This document shows positions 16,696 to 24,627 of a stretch of DNA of 43,461 nt, piece by piece. Source of the DNA: Massilia niastensis DSM 21313. Its GTDB lineage: Bacteria; Pseudomonadota; Gammaproteobacteria; Burkholderiales; Burkholderiaceae_D. The stretch's first letter is position 1, and each line of letters starts with the position of its first letter. Under the pieces are notes generated by a model. The model had not been told where the DNA came from. It did no database searches and saw only the letters and a program-made list of their open reading frames with translations. The stretch spans positions 1 to 43,461 of the forward strand of contig NZ_KB908125.1 of assembly GCF_000382345.1 (NCBI RefSeq). The letters are read 5' to 3'. A program made the translations under genes and the position numbers.

Positions 16696-17877
16696 TCAGA
16701 CCGCGAGCACGTAGCGCTCGCTCTTCATGCGCCAGCTGGCGAAGGCCGCCACGAGCAGCGCCGGGATGGCCGAGCTCAGGAAGGTCAGCACGAAGGGCAG
16801 GGAGCCCATGTCGCCCTTCGACAGTTCCTTGACCAGGGTCTGGTTCGACAGCATCGGCACCATGTACATCCACTGGGCGGTCTTCAGCTCCAGCATCGAC
16901 ACGGCGAAGCCCGGAAGCAGCGGGATGACCATCACGAGGCTGAGCATGGTCTGCGCTTCCTTGAACGACTTGGCGTTCATCGCCAGCGCGATGTACAGCG
17001 AGGCCGCGAACATCGACAGCGGCACGGTCGCCAGGCACACCAGCAGGATATCGCCCCAGCCCATGGTCCACGACAGGCCGATTTCCTCCAGCGGCAGCCA
17101 TTTCAGGATGGCGTGCGCCAGCAGCAGGTCGAGGGTGACGCCGACGATGGCGATCACGCTGGCGGCCAGCCACTTGCCGCCCACCAGTTCCCATGCATGC
17201 GCGGGCTGCGCCATCAGCACTTCCAGCGAGCGGCGTTCGCGCTCGCCGGCGGTGCTGTCGACCGCCGCCGACATGCACAGCATGAAGGCCGGGAAGAACA
17301 GGATGCCGATCATGCCGCCGATCAGGCCCGCCGAGCGCGAGGCGGTGGTGCCGGTGTCGTAGCGCTGCACCTTGACCGGCGACAGCGCGGCCGGCGACAC
17401 CCCGTGCGCCAGCAGGCGCGCGCTGGCCACGTTGGCGCCATAGGCTTCCAGCACTTCCTCGATTTCGCGCCGCTGCGGCCCGTTCTCGGCCGCGGAGTCG
17501 AACCAGAGTTCGAGGCGCGCCGGGCGCATCGCCTGGTAGTTGTCGACGAAGTCGTCGGACAGGCGCAGCACGGCCACCTGCTTCTTGGCGCGCAGCAGCT
17601 CGCCGATGGCCCCTTCTTCCATCGGTCCGGACTCGCGCACGGTGATGTTCTGCTCGCGCAGCTGGGTCATCAGGGTCGGCGCCCTGGGCGCGCCGATCAC
17701 GGTCAGCTCGATGCCTTCGCGCTCGGTGCGGGTGCTCTTGTCGATCAGCTGGTGCATCACATAGCCGATGGTGAGCGGATAGACGAAGGTGAACAGGGCC
17801 AGCATCGCCAGGGTGCGCTTCTCGCGCAGCGTCTCGCGCAGCTCTTTCAGGAAGATGATCAGGAGCTTGGATTTCAT
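16696..17877 (-). CDS. ABC-2 type transporter permease (NatB-like)
   Basis: A 393-residue inner-membrane protein. One N-terminal membrane segment (about 20-40) is followed by a large extracytoplasmic domain (about 45-170), then about five membrane segments at the C-terminus, the layout of NatB-type exporter permeases. It contains the GERERRSLEVLMAQP segment typical of this family. The ATG at 17877 overlaps the stop of the ATPase gene by 4 nt (ATGA), so the pair is translationally coupled. NatB transports sodium in Bacillus, but the substrate cannot be assigned by sequence here. Confidence 0.9.
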   Translation of the reverse strand: MKSKLLIIFLKELRETLREKRTLAMLALFTFVYPLTIGYVMHQLIDKSTRTEREGIELTVIGAPRAPTLMTQLREQNITVRESGPMEEGAIGELLRAKKQVAVLRLSDDFVDNYQAMRPARLELWFDSAAENGPQRREIEEVLEAYGANVASARLLAHGVSPAALSPVKVQRYDTGTTASRSAGLIGGMIGILFFPAFMLCMSAAVDSTAGERERRSLEVLMAQPAHAWELVGGKWLAASVIAIVGVTLDLLLAHAILKWLPLEEIGLSWTMGWGDILLVCLATVPLSMFAASLYIALAMNAKSFKEAQTMLSLVMVIPLLPGFAVSMLELKTAQWMYMVPMLSNQTLVKELSKGDMGSLPFVLTFLSSAIPALLVAAFASWRMKSERYVLAV

Positions 17878-18605
17878 GCGATTCCTTCTTCGGTGCCGAC
17901 CAGGCTGACGAAGGCGTCTTCCAGGCTGGCGATGCCGGTCTGGCGGCACAGTTCCTCGGGCGAGCCCTGGGCCACGGTGTGGCCGCGGGCGATCACGATC
18001 ACGTCCTCGCACAGGTGGGTCACTTCCTGCATCACGTGGGTCGCCATGATCACGCAGCAGCCGTCGGCGCGCAGCGCGGCCAGGGCGGTGCGCAGCGCGC
18101 GCGTGCTCATCACGTCCAGTCCTCGGCTCGGTTCGTCGAGCAGCAGGTGGCGCGGCCGGTGCAGCAGGGTGCGCGCCAGCGCCGCCTTGATGCGCTGGCC
18201 CTGCGAGAAGCCCTTGCTGCGGCGCTCGAGGATGTCTTCCATCCCGAGCAGGTCCGAGACCTCGTCGATGCGCTGGCGCAGCGCGGCGCCACCCATGCCG
18301 TTCAGTTCACCGAAGTAGGTCAGGTATTCGCGCGTCGACAGGCGCTCGTACAGGCCGAACTGGTCGGTCAGGAAGCCGATGTTGCGGCGCACTTCCATCG
18401 GATCCTTCTCGGGGTCGACGCCGCCGACCGAGATGCTGCCGTGGTCGCGCTTCAGCAGGCCGACCAGGGTGCGCAGCAGGGTGGTCTTGCCGGCCCCGTT
18501 GGGGCCCAGCAGCGCGGTGATCTGGCCGTCGCGCGCGGTGAAGGAAACGCCTCCCAGCGCCTGGACGGCGCCGAACTGCTTGCGTACATCGTGGACTTCG
18601 ATCAT
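17874..18605 (-). CDS. ABC transporter ATP-binding protein (NatA-like)
   Basis: A 243-residue nucleotide-binding subunit for the NatB-like permease. Walker A GPNGAGKTT, the Q-loop region IGFLTDQFGLYERLS, signature FSQGQRIK (Q in place of the first G of the usual SGGQ), Walker B LLLDEPSRGLD and the ATHVMQE H-loop are visible. It starts 12 bp after the hydrolase stop and overlaps the permease start by 4 nt, so the three genes 20084 to 16696 form one operon. Confidence 0.93.
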   Translation of the reverse strand: MIEVHDVRKQFGAVQALGGVSFTARDGQITALLGPNGAGKTTLLRTLVGLLKRDHGSISVGGVDPEKDPMEVRRNIGFLTDQFGLYERLSTREYLTYFGELNGMGGAALRQRIDEVSDLLGMEDILERRSKGFSQGQRIKAALARTLLHRPRHLLLDEPSRGLDVMSTRALRTALAALRADGCCVIMATHVMQEVTHLCEDVIVIARGHTVAQGSPEELCRQTGIASLEDAFVSLVGTEEGIA

Positions 18606-18617
18606 GGGGTGTTCCGT

Positions 18618-20084
18618 TCAGGGTTGCGGCCCGGCGCTGCCGAGCTGGAAGGTCGGCGCCGGGATCTCGGCCAGGCATGCCGTATCGAGCCTGTTTTGCG
18701 GGCGGTCGAGGAATTCGCGCAGCAGGCGCGGCGCGCAGCCGAGCTGCGAGACGCCGTGGCCGGCATTCGCCACCACGACCTGCTGGGCGTGCTTCATGCT
18801 CTTCGCGGCGGTGGCGGCGCGGTGCGGCGGCGTGACCGGGTCGAGCGCGCCGGACAGCAGCAGGGCGGGCGCGGCGATCGTGCTCAGGGCCTGGGCGGGC
18901 GCGGGCGGCACCGCCATGCTCTTGCACAGGGCCGGGAACTTCTCGGCCAGCGGCTTGGTCAACTGGCCGGCGTCGGATTTCATCAGTTCCGGCGTAAACC
19001 GCGGCATGTCCTCGGCGCAGACCACGGCCAGGTGCAGCAGGATGGCGATGTTGGCATCGCCGCCGAAGTCGGCGGCCAGGTTGTGGCGCGCGATGAAGGG
19101 TTCCCAGCGGCCGCGGCTGGCGCTGTGGATCAGGAAGGGCAGGCGGCGCGCATCGGCCGGCGAGTACAGGATGTTGTGCACGGTGCCGAGGAAGCGCTCC
19201 GAGGTCAGCGTGAACTCGACCTGCTGGGCGGTGCGCGGATCCGGCAGCGACAGGCGCATGCCGCCGGCGCCGAGCTTGTCGACCAGGGCGTTGAACTCGG
19301 CGCGCAGCGCCGGGAAGGCCTTGTTGCAGCCCGCATCCTTCGCGCACTGGGCGAACAGGCTCTCGAGCGCGGCCTGGCCGTCGCGGGCGCCCGCCGGGAT
19401 CACCTGGTCGGGCGCGGCCACGCCGTCCAGCACCAGGCTGCGCACGCTGCCCGGGAAGGCGCGCGCATAGGCCTGGCCGAGGCGGGTGCCGTAGGAGCCG
19501 CCGAACACGTTCACCTGGCCGTAGCCGAGCGCGCGCCGCACCTGTTCGAGGTCGCGCGCGGCGCTGGCCGTGGTGTAGGCCGAAAACCTGGCACTGGTGC
19601 CGGCGATGCAGGCGCGCAGTTCGGCTTCCAGCTGTTCGTCGCTCATGCGCGCATGTTCCGGCTTGCTCTGGCAGTCGAGCTTTCCGGACAGGCCGGTGCC
19701 GCGCTGGTCGATGAACACGATGTCGCGGGTGGCGCGCACGCGCTTGAAGGCGGACGGCAGCGCCGACAGCACCTCGCTGCCTGCCTGGCCGGGCCCGCCG
19801 GCCAGCACGAACAGAGGATCGCTGCGCGTGCCCTGGCGGAAGGCCGGCGCCACCGTGACGTGCAGCTTGAGGGTGCCGGCCCCGGGATCGGCGTAGTCGA
19901 GCGGCACCGGCACGCTGACGCAGCGCAGGGCTTCGACCGCGCCGGGAAGGTGGCAGCTGCGGGTGGCGGCGCCGCTGGCGCTGGCTGCGCCGGGCTGTGC
20001 GGCTTCAGGCCCGGCTGCCGCCGGCGCCGCCGCGCCAGCGGCGAGCAGCAGGGGCAGGGCGATCTGTAAAAACGTTTTGTACAC
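18618..20084 (-). CDS. secreted alpha/beta hydrolase, S33 peptidase-like (tripeptidyl aminopeptidase type)
   Basis: A 488-residue exported hydrolase. The signal peptide (about 1-24) is VYKTFLQIALPLLLAAGAAA plus PAAAG. The oxyanion loop is VLAGGPGQAG, the nucleophile Ser197 in FGGSYGTRLG, the acid Asp415 in SGALDPVTPP and the base His443 in ANAGHGVS. A C-terminal cap-like TAP domain contains two cysteine pairs. Such enzymes release short peptides from the N-terminus of substrates; the natural substrate is unknown. The GTG at 20084 is chosen because GAGGAG lies 5 nt upstream and the signal peptide begins there; an ATG 54 nt upstream lacks this. It is first in an operon with the NatAB-like exporter. 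Confidence 0.9.
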   Translation of the reverse strand: MYKTFLQIALPLLLAAGAAAPAAAGPEAAQPGAASASGAATRSCHLPGAVEALRCVSVPVPLDYADPGAGTLKLHVTVAPAFRQGTRSDPLFVLAGGPGQAGSEVLSALPSAFKRVRATRDIVFIDQRGTGLSGKLDCQSKPEHARMSDEQLEAELRACIAGTSARFSAYTTASAARDLEQVRRALGYGQVNVFGGSYGTRLGQAYARAFPGSVRSLVLDGVAAPDQVIPAGARDGQAALESLFAQCAKDAGCNKAFPALRAEFNALVDKLGAGGMRLSLPDPRTAQQVEFTLTSERFLGTVHNILYSPADARRLPFLIHSASRGRWEPFIARHNLAADFGGDANIAILLHLAVVCAEDMPRFTPELMKSDAGQLTKPLAEKFPALCKSMAVPPAPAQALSTIAAPALLLSGALDPVTPPHRAATAAKSMKHAQQVVVANAGHGVSQLGCAPRLLREFLDRPQNRLDTACLAEIPAPTFQLGSAGPQP

Positions 20085-20108
20085 AACATCTCCTCGAGGG
20101 TTGCCATG

Positions 20109-20138
20109 ATGGTAAGTTGACCATCTTTCCGAGGTCAA
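20109..20138. promoter_or_regulatory. overlapping dyads upstream of the hydrolase operon
   Basis: ATGGT (20109-20113) pairs with ACCAT (20120-20124), and TTGACC (20117-20122) pairs with GGTCAA (20133-20138). They lie 25-54 nt upstream of the GTG start of the hydrolase. On the minus strand TTGACC also resembles a -35 element, followed after 17 nt by the poor -10 TTACCA. Operator function is inferred only. Confidence 0.3.
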
Positions 20139-20249
20139 TCAATAGTTGCACTGGTGTATGGCAAATGATGACTGTGGGGTAAGTCGGCCGGCACTGCGTT
20201 GCGCCAGCGCGTACGCAGGCTGTAAAAGCGACAGCGTCCAAGGCGCACA

Positions 20250-20278
20250 TTGACGCGCGAGGGCTGATGGGCTATGAT
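20250..20278 (+). promoter_or_regulatory. sigma70 promoter of rplM-rpsI
   Basis: TTGACG (20250-20255), a 17-nt spacer and TATGAT (20273-20278) are close to consensus. Transcription would start near 20285, giving a leader of about 95 nt before rplM. Confidence 0.75.
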
Positions 20279-20284
20279 CGTCGG

Positions 20285-20378
20285 CTTTCCGTTTGCTCAG
20301 GAAAAGACAATAAGGACGAGTCCGCTGAAACACGGGGCGGAACCACCATTTGAGCAATTTTTCTATTAGGAAGTCAAC
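20285..20378 (+). promoter_or_regulatory. 5' leader of rplM-rpsI with possible RNA structure
   Basis: The leader can form a hairpin TTTCC/GGAAA (20286-20290 with 20300-20304) and a second one TCCGC/GCGGA (20321-20325 with 20337-20341), followed by an unstructured A/T-rich stretch and the ribosome binding site AGGAAG. In E. coli the rplM-rpsI leader is subject to control by L13, so a similar role is possible here. I see no direct match to a known leader motif. Confidence 0.3.
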
Positions 20379-20807
20379 ATGAAAACTTTTTCCGCTAAGG
20401 GCCATGAAGTCCAGCGCGACTGGTTTGTGATTGACGCGACGGACTTGGTCCTCGGACGTGTTGCCAGCGAAGTGGCACTCCGACTGCGCGGCAAACACAA
20501 GCCGGAATTCACTCCGCACGTCGATACCGGTGACTACATCGTCGTCGTCAACGCAGGCAAGCTGCGCGTGACCGGCACCAAGGCCACCGCGAAGACCTAC
20601 TACCGTCACTCGGGCTACCCGGGCGGTATCTACGAAACCAACTTCCTGAAAATGCAGCAGCGTTTCCCGGGCCGCGCGCTCGAGAAGGCTGTCAAGGGCA
20701 TGCTGCCCAAGGGCCCGCTCGGCTACGCCATGATCAAGAAGCTGAAAGTGTACGCGGAAGGCACCCACCCGCACGCTGCCCAGCAACCTAAAGCACTGAC
20801 TCTCTAA
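20379..20807 (+). CDS. rplM: 50S ribosomal protein L13
   Basis: Large-subunit protein that binds 23S rRNA early in assembly. It has 142 residues, the usual length, beginning MKTFSAKGHEVQRDWFVIDA and containing the GRVASEVALRLRGKHKPE and MLPKGPLGYAMIKKL segments of the family. AGGAAG lies 6 nt upstream of the start. It is followed by rpsI after 9 bp, the standard pairing. The strong promoter is at 20250-20278. Confidence 0.98.
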   Translation: MKTFSAKGHEVQRDWFVIDATDLVLGRVASEVALRLRGKHKPEFTPHVDTGDYIVVVNAGKLRVTGTKATAKTYYRHSGYPGGIYETNFLKMQQRFPGRALEKAVKGMLPKGPLGYAMIKKLKVYAEGTHPHAAQQPKALTL

Positions 20808-20816
20808 GGAACTGAC

Positions 20817-21209
20817 ATGATCGGTAACTACAACTACGGCACCGGCCGTCGCAAGAGTGCAGTCGCTCGCGTGTTCATCAAGGCTGGCACCGGCCAGATC
20901 ATCGTGAACGGCAAGCCAGCCTCGGAATACTTCTCGCGCGAAACCGGCCTGATGGTCATTCGCCAGCCGCTGGAACTGACCGGCAATGTCGAGCGTTTCG
21001 ACATCAAGGTCAATGTGCACGGCGGTGGTGAGTCGGGCCAGGCAGGCGCCGTCCGTCACGGCATCACCCGCGCCCTGATCGACTACGACGCAGGCCTCAA
21101 GGGCGACCTGGCACGTGCCGGTTTCGTCACCCGTGACGCCCGTGAAGTCGAGCGTAAGAAAGTTGGTCTGCGCAAAGCACGTCGCGCAAAGCAATTCTCG
21201 AAGCGTTAA
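20817..21209 (+). CDS. rpsI: 30S ribosomal protein S9
   Basis: Small-subunit protein whose C-terminal tail reaches the P-site tRNA. It has 130 residues with the conserved NYGTGRRKSAVARVFIK start, AGAVRHGITRALI and the basic end KKVGLRKARRAKQFSKR. It is the second gene of the rplM-rpsI operon, and a clear terminator follows at 21240. Confidence 0.98.
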   Translation: MIGNYNYGTGRRKSAVARVFIKAGTGQIIVNGKPASEYFSRETGLMVIRQPLELTGNVERFDIKVNVHGGGESGQAGAVRHGITRALIDYDAGLKGDLARAGFVTRDAREVERKKVGLRKARRAKQFSKR

Positions 21210-21239
21210 TCGTTTCTACAGCGCCTTGGGCGCTGTTCC

Positions 21240-21273
21240 AAAAGCCGCCCGCTGCAAAGCCGGCGGCTTTTTT
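21240..21273 (+). terminator. Rho-independent terminator after rpsI
   Basis: Arms AAAAGCCGCC (21240-21249) and GGCGGCTTTT (21262-21271) with a 12-nt loop and a run of seven T. A second hairpin without a T-run, ACAGCGCC/GGCGCTGT, stands just before it at 21218-21237. Confidence 0.9.
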
Positions 21274-21371
21274 ATTGCCTGCAGCGCTACAAGGCGCTTG
21301 ACTCTGCCACTAGCGGCAGGCTTCAGCATGGTGTTCCGCGCAAGAATCGCGCATCGACGACAGGACACCCC

Positions 21372-21944
21372 ATGCCACGCAAGCACCTCTTCACTCTCCC
21401 CATGACCGCCGCGCTGCTCGCGCTGGCCCTTGCCGCGCCGGCCCAGGCCCAGAACAATCCGCTGGGCGCCACCGCCGCCTGCGGTCCGGACCAGGGCGCC
21501 ACCGACGGGCACTCGCCGCAGACCGTCGTCAAGGCGCTGTACGAGATCGTGTCCGGCCCGGCCGGCGCGAAAAAGGACTGGGAGCGCATGTACCGGCTGT
21601 TCGCCCCGGGCGCGCTGGTCACGGCCACCACCCACGGCGCGGGCGGCTTCCTGGCCGCGCCGCAGACGCCGCGCCAGTTCGCGGACCTCAACGACCGGCT
21701 GCTCGGCCACCGCGGCTTCTTCGAGTCCGAAGTGGCGCAGCAGGTGCATGGATTCGGGCATATCGCCCACGTCTACAGCAGCTATGAAACGCGCGACCGG
21801 CCGGACGGCCCGGTGCGGGTGCGCGGCGTCAACAGCCTGCAGCTGCTGCACGACGGCGCCCGCTGGTGCGTGCTGTCGATTACCTGGGACGCGGAAACCG
21901 CGGCGCATCCGATCCCGGCCGCGCTGGACCGGGCGAAGCCGTGA
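21372..21944 (+). CDS. secreted protein with a SnoaL/NTF2-like fold (function unknown)
   Basis: A 190-residue exported protein. The signal peptide ends AQA at residue 26. The mature part reads like an NTF2/SnoaL-type cone: an N-terminal helix pair (TVVKALYEIVSGPAGAKKDW), the phrase RLFAPGALVTA, a sheet with GHIAHVYSSYETR and an end with CVLSITWDAE. This is the typical pattern of small secreted SnoaL-like proteins, but no catalytic residues can be named. It is convergent with the MerR gene, with only 4 bp between the stop codons. Confidence 0.75.
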   Translation: MPRKHLFTLPMTAALLALALAAPAQAQNNPLGATAACGPDQGATDGHSPQTVVKALYEIVSGPAGAKKDWERMYRLFAPGALVTATTHGAGGFLAAPQTPRQFADLNDRLLGHRGFFESEVAQQVHGFGHIAHVYSSYETRDRPDGPVRVRGVNSLQLLHDGARWCVLSITWDAETAAHPIPAALDRAKP

Positions 21945-21948
21945 TGCT

Positions 21949-22326
21949 TCAGGGGCCGCCGCGCTCGCGCTGCTCCTCGAGAAAGGCCAGGCGCGCGGCG
22001 GCGCTGGTCCGGATCTGCTGCAAGGCCGCGATCCGCTGGTCCAGCTCGCCGAGCTTGCCATGGTAGAGGGAGATGACTTCCGGGCAGATGCTGCGCAGGT
22101 TGGGCGGCTGCGGATCCAGCATCGACACGACCGGGCGGATCTCCTCGAGCGTGAAGCCGTTGCGCAGCAGGATGCGGATCCGTTCGACGAACTCGGCCGC
22201 GGACGGGTCGAACAGCCGGTAGCCGTTCTCCTTCCTGATTGAGCTGAGCAGTCCCGCTCCCTCGTAATGGCGCAGCGAGCGCACGCTTGCGCCCGTTTGC
22301 CTGGACAGTTCGCCGATCGAGAGCAT
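21949..22326 (-). CDS. MerR family transcriptional regulator
   Basis: A 125-residue DNA-binding regulator. The N-terminal winged helix is MLSIGELSRQTGASVRSLRH, then the YEGAGLLSSIRKENGYRLFD wing and the RIRILLRNGFTLEEI segment. A coiled-coil dimerisation helix fills about 85-120. No metal-binding cysteine pair is visible at the C-terminus, so a metal sensor of the classical type is unlikely; the only cysteine lies near residue 82. TATAAT on the minus strand (22371-22376) lies 45 nt upstream of the start and is a good -10 candidate. It is divergent from argC. Confidence 0.9.
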   Translation of the reverse strand: MLSIGELSRQTGASVRSLRHYEGAGLLSSIRKENGYRLFDPSAAEFVERIRILLRNGFTLEEIRPVVSMLDPQPPNLRSICPEVISLYHGKLGELDQRIAALQQIRTSAAARLAFLEEQRERGGP

Positions 22327-22497
22327 CCTTATCCTTGCCGGTCAAAAAGCAGTTTGATGTTCATTCGGCAATTATAGCGAGGGCTGGCGGCGCCATCCAT
22401 GCCTGATCGAGCGGTTTGGCGCCCGCTCTGCGCAAGACTGTTAAAATTGCAGCCTCGTCCTGGAAAGGGCCCTACCACCATTATCGAAGGAAAGAAC

Positions 22498-23535
22498 ATG
22501 ATCAAAGTTGGCATCGTTGGCGGAACCGGATACACGGGCGTGGAATTGCTGCGGCTGTTGGCCGTTCACCCGGATGTGCAACTGACCGCGATCACCTCGC
22601 GCAAGGAAGACGGCCTGCCGGTCGCCGACATGTTCCCCTCGCTGCGCGGCCGCGTCGAGCTGGCGTTCTCGAGCCCGGACAAGGCCGACCTGAGCAAGTG
22701 CGACGTGGTGTTCTTCGCCACCCCGCATGGCGTGGCGATGGCCCAGGCGCCGGCGCTGCTGGCGGCCGGCGTCAAGGTGATCGACCTGGCGGCCGACTTC
22801 CGCCTGAAGGACCGCGCCATCTTCGAGAAATGGTACAAGATCGAACACACCGCGCCCGAGCTGCTGGAAGAGGCCGTCTACGGCCTGCCGGAGCTGAACC
22901 GCGAAGCGATCAGGAAGGCGCGCCTGGTCGCCAACCCGGGTTGCTACCCGACCACCATGCAGCTGGGCTTCTACCCGCTGCTCAAGGCCGGCATCATCGA
23001 TGCGGGCAGCCTGATCGCCGATGCGAAGTCGGGCGTCTCGGGCGCCGGCCGCAAGGCCGAGATCGGCACGCTGTTCTCGGAATCGAGCGACAACTTCAAG
23101 GCCTATGGCGTGCATGGCCACCGCCACACGCCGGAAACCTCGGCCCAGCTGGCGCGCTTCACCGACCAGAAGGTCGGCCTGATCTTCACCCCGCACCTGG
23201 TGCCGATGATCCGCGGCATGCATTCGACCCTGTACGCGCGCCTGACGAAGGAGATCGACAATGCCGCCCTGCAGGCGCTGTTCGAGGAGGAATACAAGGA
23301 CAGCGAGTTCGTCGACGTGATGCCGTTCGGCTCGCACCCGGAAACCCGCTCGACCCGCGGCTCGAACATGCTGCGCCTGGCGCTGCATCGTCCGGACAAC
23401 GGCGACACCGTGGTCATCCTGGTGGTGCAGGACAACCTGGTCAAGGGCGCTTCCGGCCAGGCGGTGCAGTGCATGAACCTGATGTTCGGCCTGGAGGAAT
23501 CGACCGGCCTGCAGCAGATCGCATTGCTGCCGTAA
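22498..23535 (+). CDS. argC: N-acetyl-gamma-glutamyl-phosphate reductase
   Basis: NADPH-dependent reduction of N-acetyl-glutamyl phosphate to the semialdehyde, third step of arginine synthesis. It has 345 residues. The nucleotide-binding loop is GIVGGTGYTGVEL, the active-site cysteine is Cys149 in NPGCYPTT, and the HLVPMIRGMHST segment carries the catalytic histidine region. The ATG at 22498 has GAAAGGAA upstream; the frame continues upstream but is not used. No other arg genes are adjacent, as is usual in Burkholderiales, where argC follows the rplM-rpsI region. Confidence 0.97.
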   Translation: MIKVGIVGGTGYTGVELLRLLAVHPDVQLTAITSRKEDGLPVADMFPSLRGRVELAFSSPDKADLSKCDVVFFATPHGVAMAQAPALLAAGVKVIDLAADFRLKDRAIFEKWYKIEHTAPELLEEAVYGLPELNREAIRKARLVANPGCYPTTMQLGFYPLLKAGIIDAGSLIADAKSGVSGAGRKAEIGTLFSESSDNFKAYGVHGHRHTPETSAQLARFTDQKVGLIFTPHLVPMIRGMHSTLYARLTKEIDNAALQALFEEEYKDSEFVDVMPFGSHPETRSTRGSNMLRLALHRPDNGDTVVILVVQDNLVKGASGQAVQCMNLMFGLEESTGLQQIALLP

Positions 23536-23735
23536 CGTCGCCGCAGGGGACGCGTGGGCGGCAAATCCGTCCGCGCGTTCAAGGTATGTTGCAGGCTGCA
23601 ATGCCTGTCCCGCCATTAGTTGCGTAAGCGCAATCCCAAGACTCCGACCTAGATCAAGGCATCCCCTGTTGAGCACTGTAAATTGACCAATGCACGGTCC
23701 AGTGCGCTGCGTCGTTTCTTTCACAGGGGTACAGC

Positions 23736-24137
23736 ATGTTCGGTCGACAAGCAAAAAGCGAAATTGACAGCCTGGTCGGCATTTCGGCCCGGATCGAGGG
23801 CGACCTGTGCTTCACGGGCGGCCTGCGCATCGATGGCGAGGTGCACGGCAACGTGGTCGCTCTGGAGGGCGTCGACAGCGTCCTGATCGTGTCCGAACAT
23901 GCGCGCATCGAAGGCGAGGTGCGCTGCGCCAGCCTGGTGGTCAACGGCTATATCGCCGGCTCGGTTTATTCGTCGGAACTGCTTGAATTACAGCCGAAAG
24001 GCCGCATACATGGAGATGTACACTACCGGCTTCTCGAAATGCATGGCGGCGCCCTGGTAACTGGGAAATTGACCCACGAACCCGCCGGCGAGCCGGTGTT
24101 TCATCTAGCCGACGCTGCCGAAGGCTCGGCAGCATGA
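23736..24137 (+). CDS. bactofilin family protein (polymer-forming cytoskeletal)
   Basis: A 133-residue bactofilin. The core is a repetitive beta-helix with spaced glycine and hydrophobic residues (ISARIEGDLCFTGGLRIDGE, VNGYIAGSVYSSELLELQPK). It self-assembles into filaments on the inner membrane face in the family's known members, and it often works with M23 peptidases to shape the cell; an M23 peptidase lies 1.8 kb away in this window. No membrane segment is present. It is followed after 52 bp by erpA. The 200-bp gap after argC shows no terminator I could recognise. Confidence 0.9.
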   Translation: MFGRQAKSEIDSLVGISARIEGDLCFTGGLRIDGEVHGNVVALEGVDSVLIVSEHARIEGEVRCASLVVNGYIAGSVYSSELLELQPKGRIHGDVHYRLLEMHGGALVTGKLTHEPAGEPVFHLADAAEGSAA

Positions 24138-24189
24138 CTTGCGCCAACAGACTATAATGGCGCGAGTTGAATTCAATCAGGAGTTATCC

Positions 24190-24558
24190 ATGACCGCAGT
24201 CGCCGAAGTGCAAGAGCTTGACACGATACCCACGCCGATCAACTTCACCGACAGCGCCGCACAGAAAGTTGCTCAGCTGATCGAGGAAGAAGGCAATCCC
24301 GACCTGAAGCTGCGCGTCTTCGTGCAGGGTGGCGGTTGCTCCGGCTTCCAGTACGGCTTCACGTTTGACGAAATCGTCAACGAAGACGACACCACGATGG
24401 AAAAGAACGGCGTCCAGCTGCTGATCGACTCGATGAGCTACCAGTACCTGGTCGGCGCCGAGATCGACTACAAGGATGACCTCGAAGGCGCCCAGTTCGT
24501 CATCAAGAATCCGAACGCCACCTCGACCTGCGGTTGCGGTTCGTCGTTCACGGCGTAA
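24190..24558 (+). CDS. erpA: iron-sulfur cluster insertion protein ErpA
   Basis: A-type carrier that delivers Fe-S clusters to apoproteins. It has 122 residues. The three ligand cysteines are Cys50 in GGGCSGFQY and Cys114 and Cys116 in TSTCGCGSS. The ATG at 24190 is preceded by CAGGAG 6 nt upstream, which decides the start against an upstream ATG at 24157 in the same frame. Convergent with anmK; a terminator lies between. Confidence 0.96.
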   Translation: MTAVAEVQELDTIPTPINFTDSAAQKVAQLIEEEGNPDLKLRVFVQGGGCSGFQYGFTFDEIVNEDDTTMEKNGVQLLIDSMSYQYLVGAEIDYKDDLEGAQFVIKNPNATSTCGCGSSFTA

Positions 24559-24595
24559 AGTCCCCAGGCCGCCCGGCGCTTGCCGGGTGATGTCC

Positions 24596-24627
24596 ACGGC
24601 CCGGCTCCTCCGCCGGGCCGTTCTCGT
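24596..24627 (+). terminator. Rho-independent terminator after erpA
   Basis: Perfect 10-bp arms ACGGCCCGGC (24596-24605) and GCCGGGCCGT (24612-24621) with a 6-nt loop; the T-rich tail (TTCTCGTTT) is interrupted, so termination may be partial. It lies between the convergent erpA and anmK genes. Confidence 0.65.
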
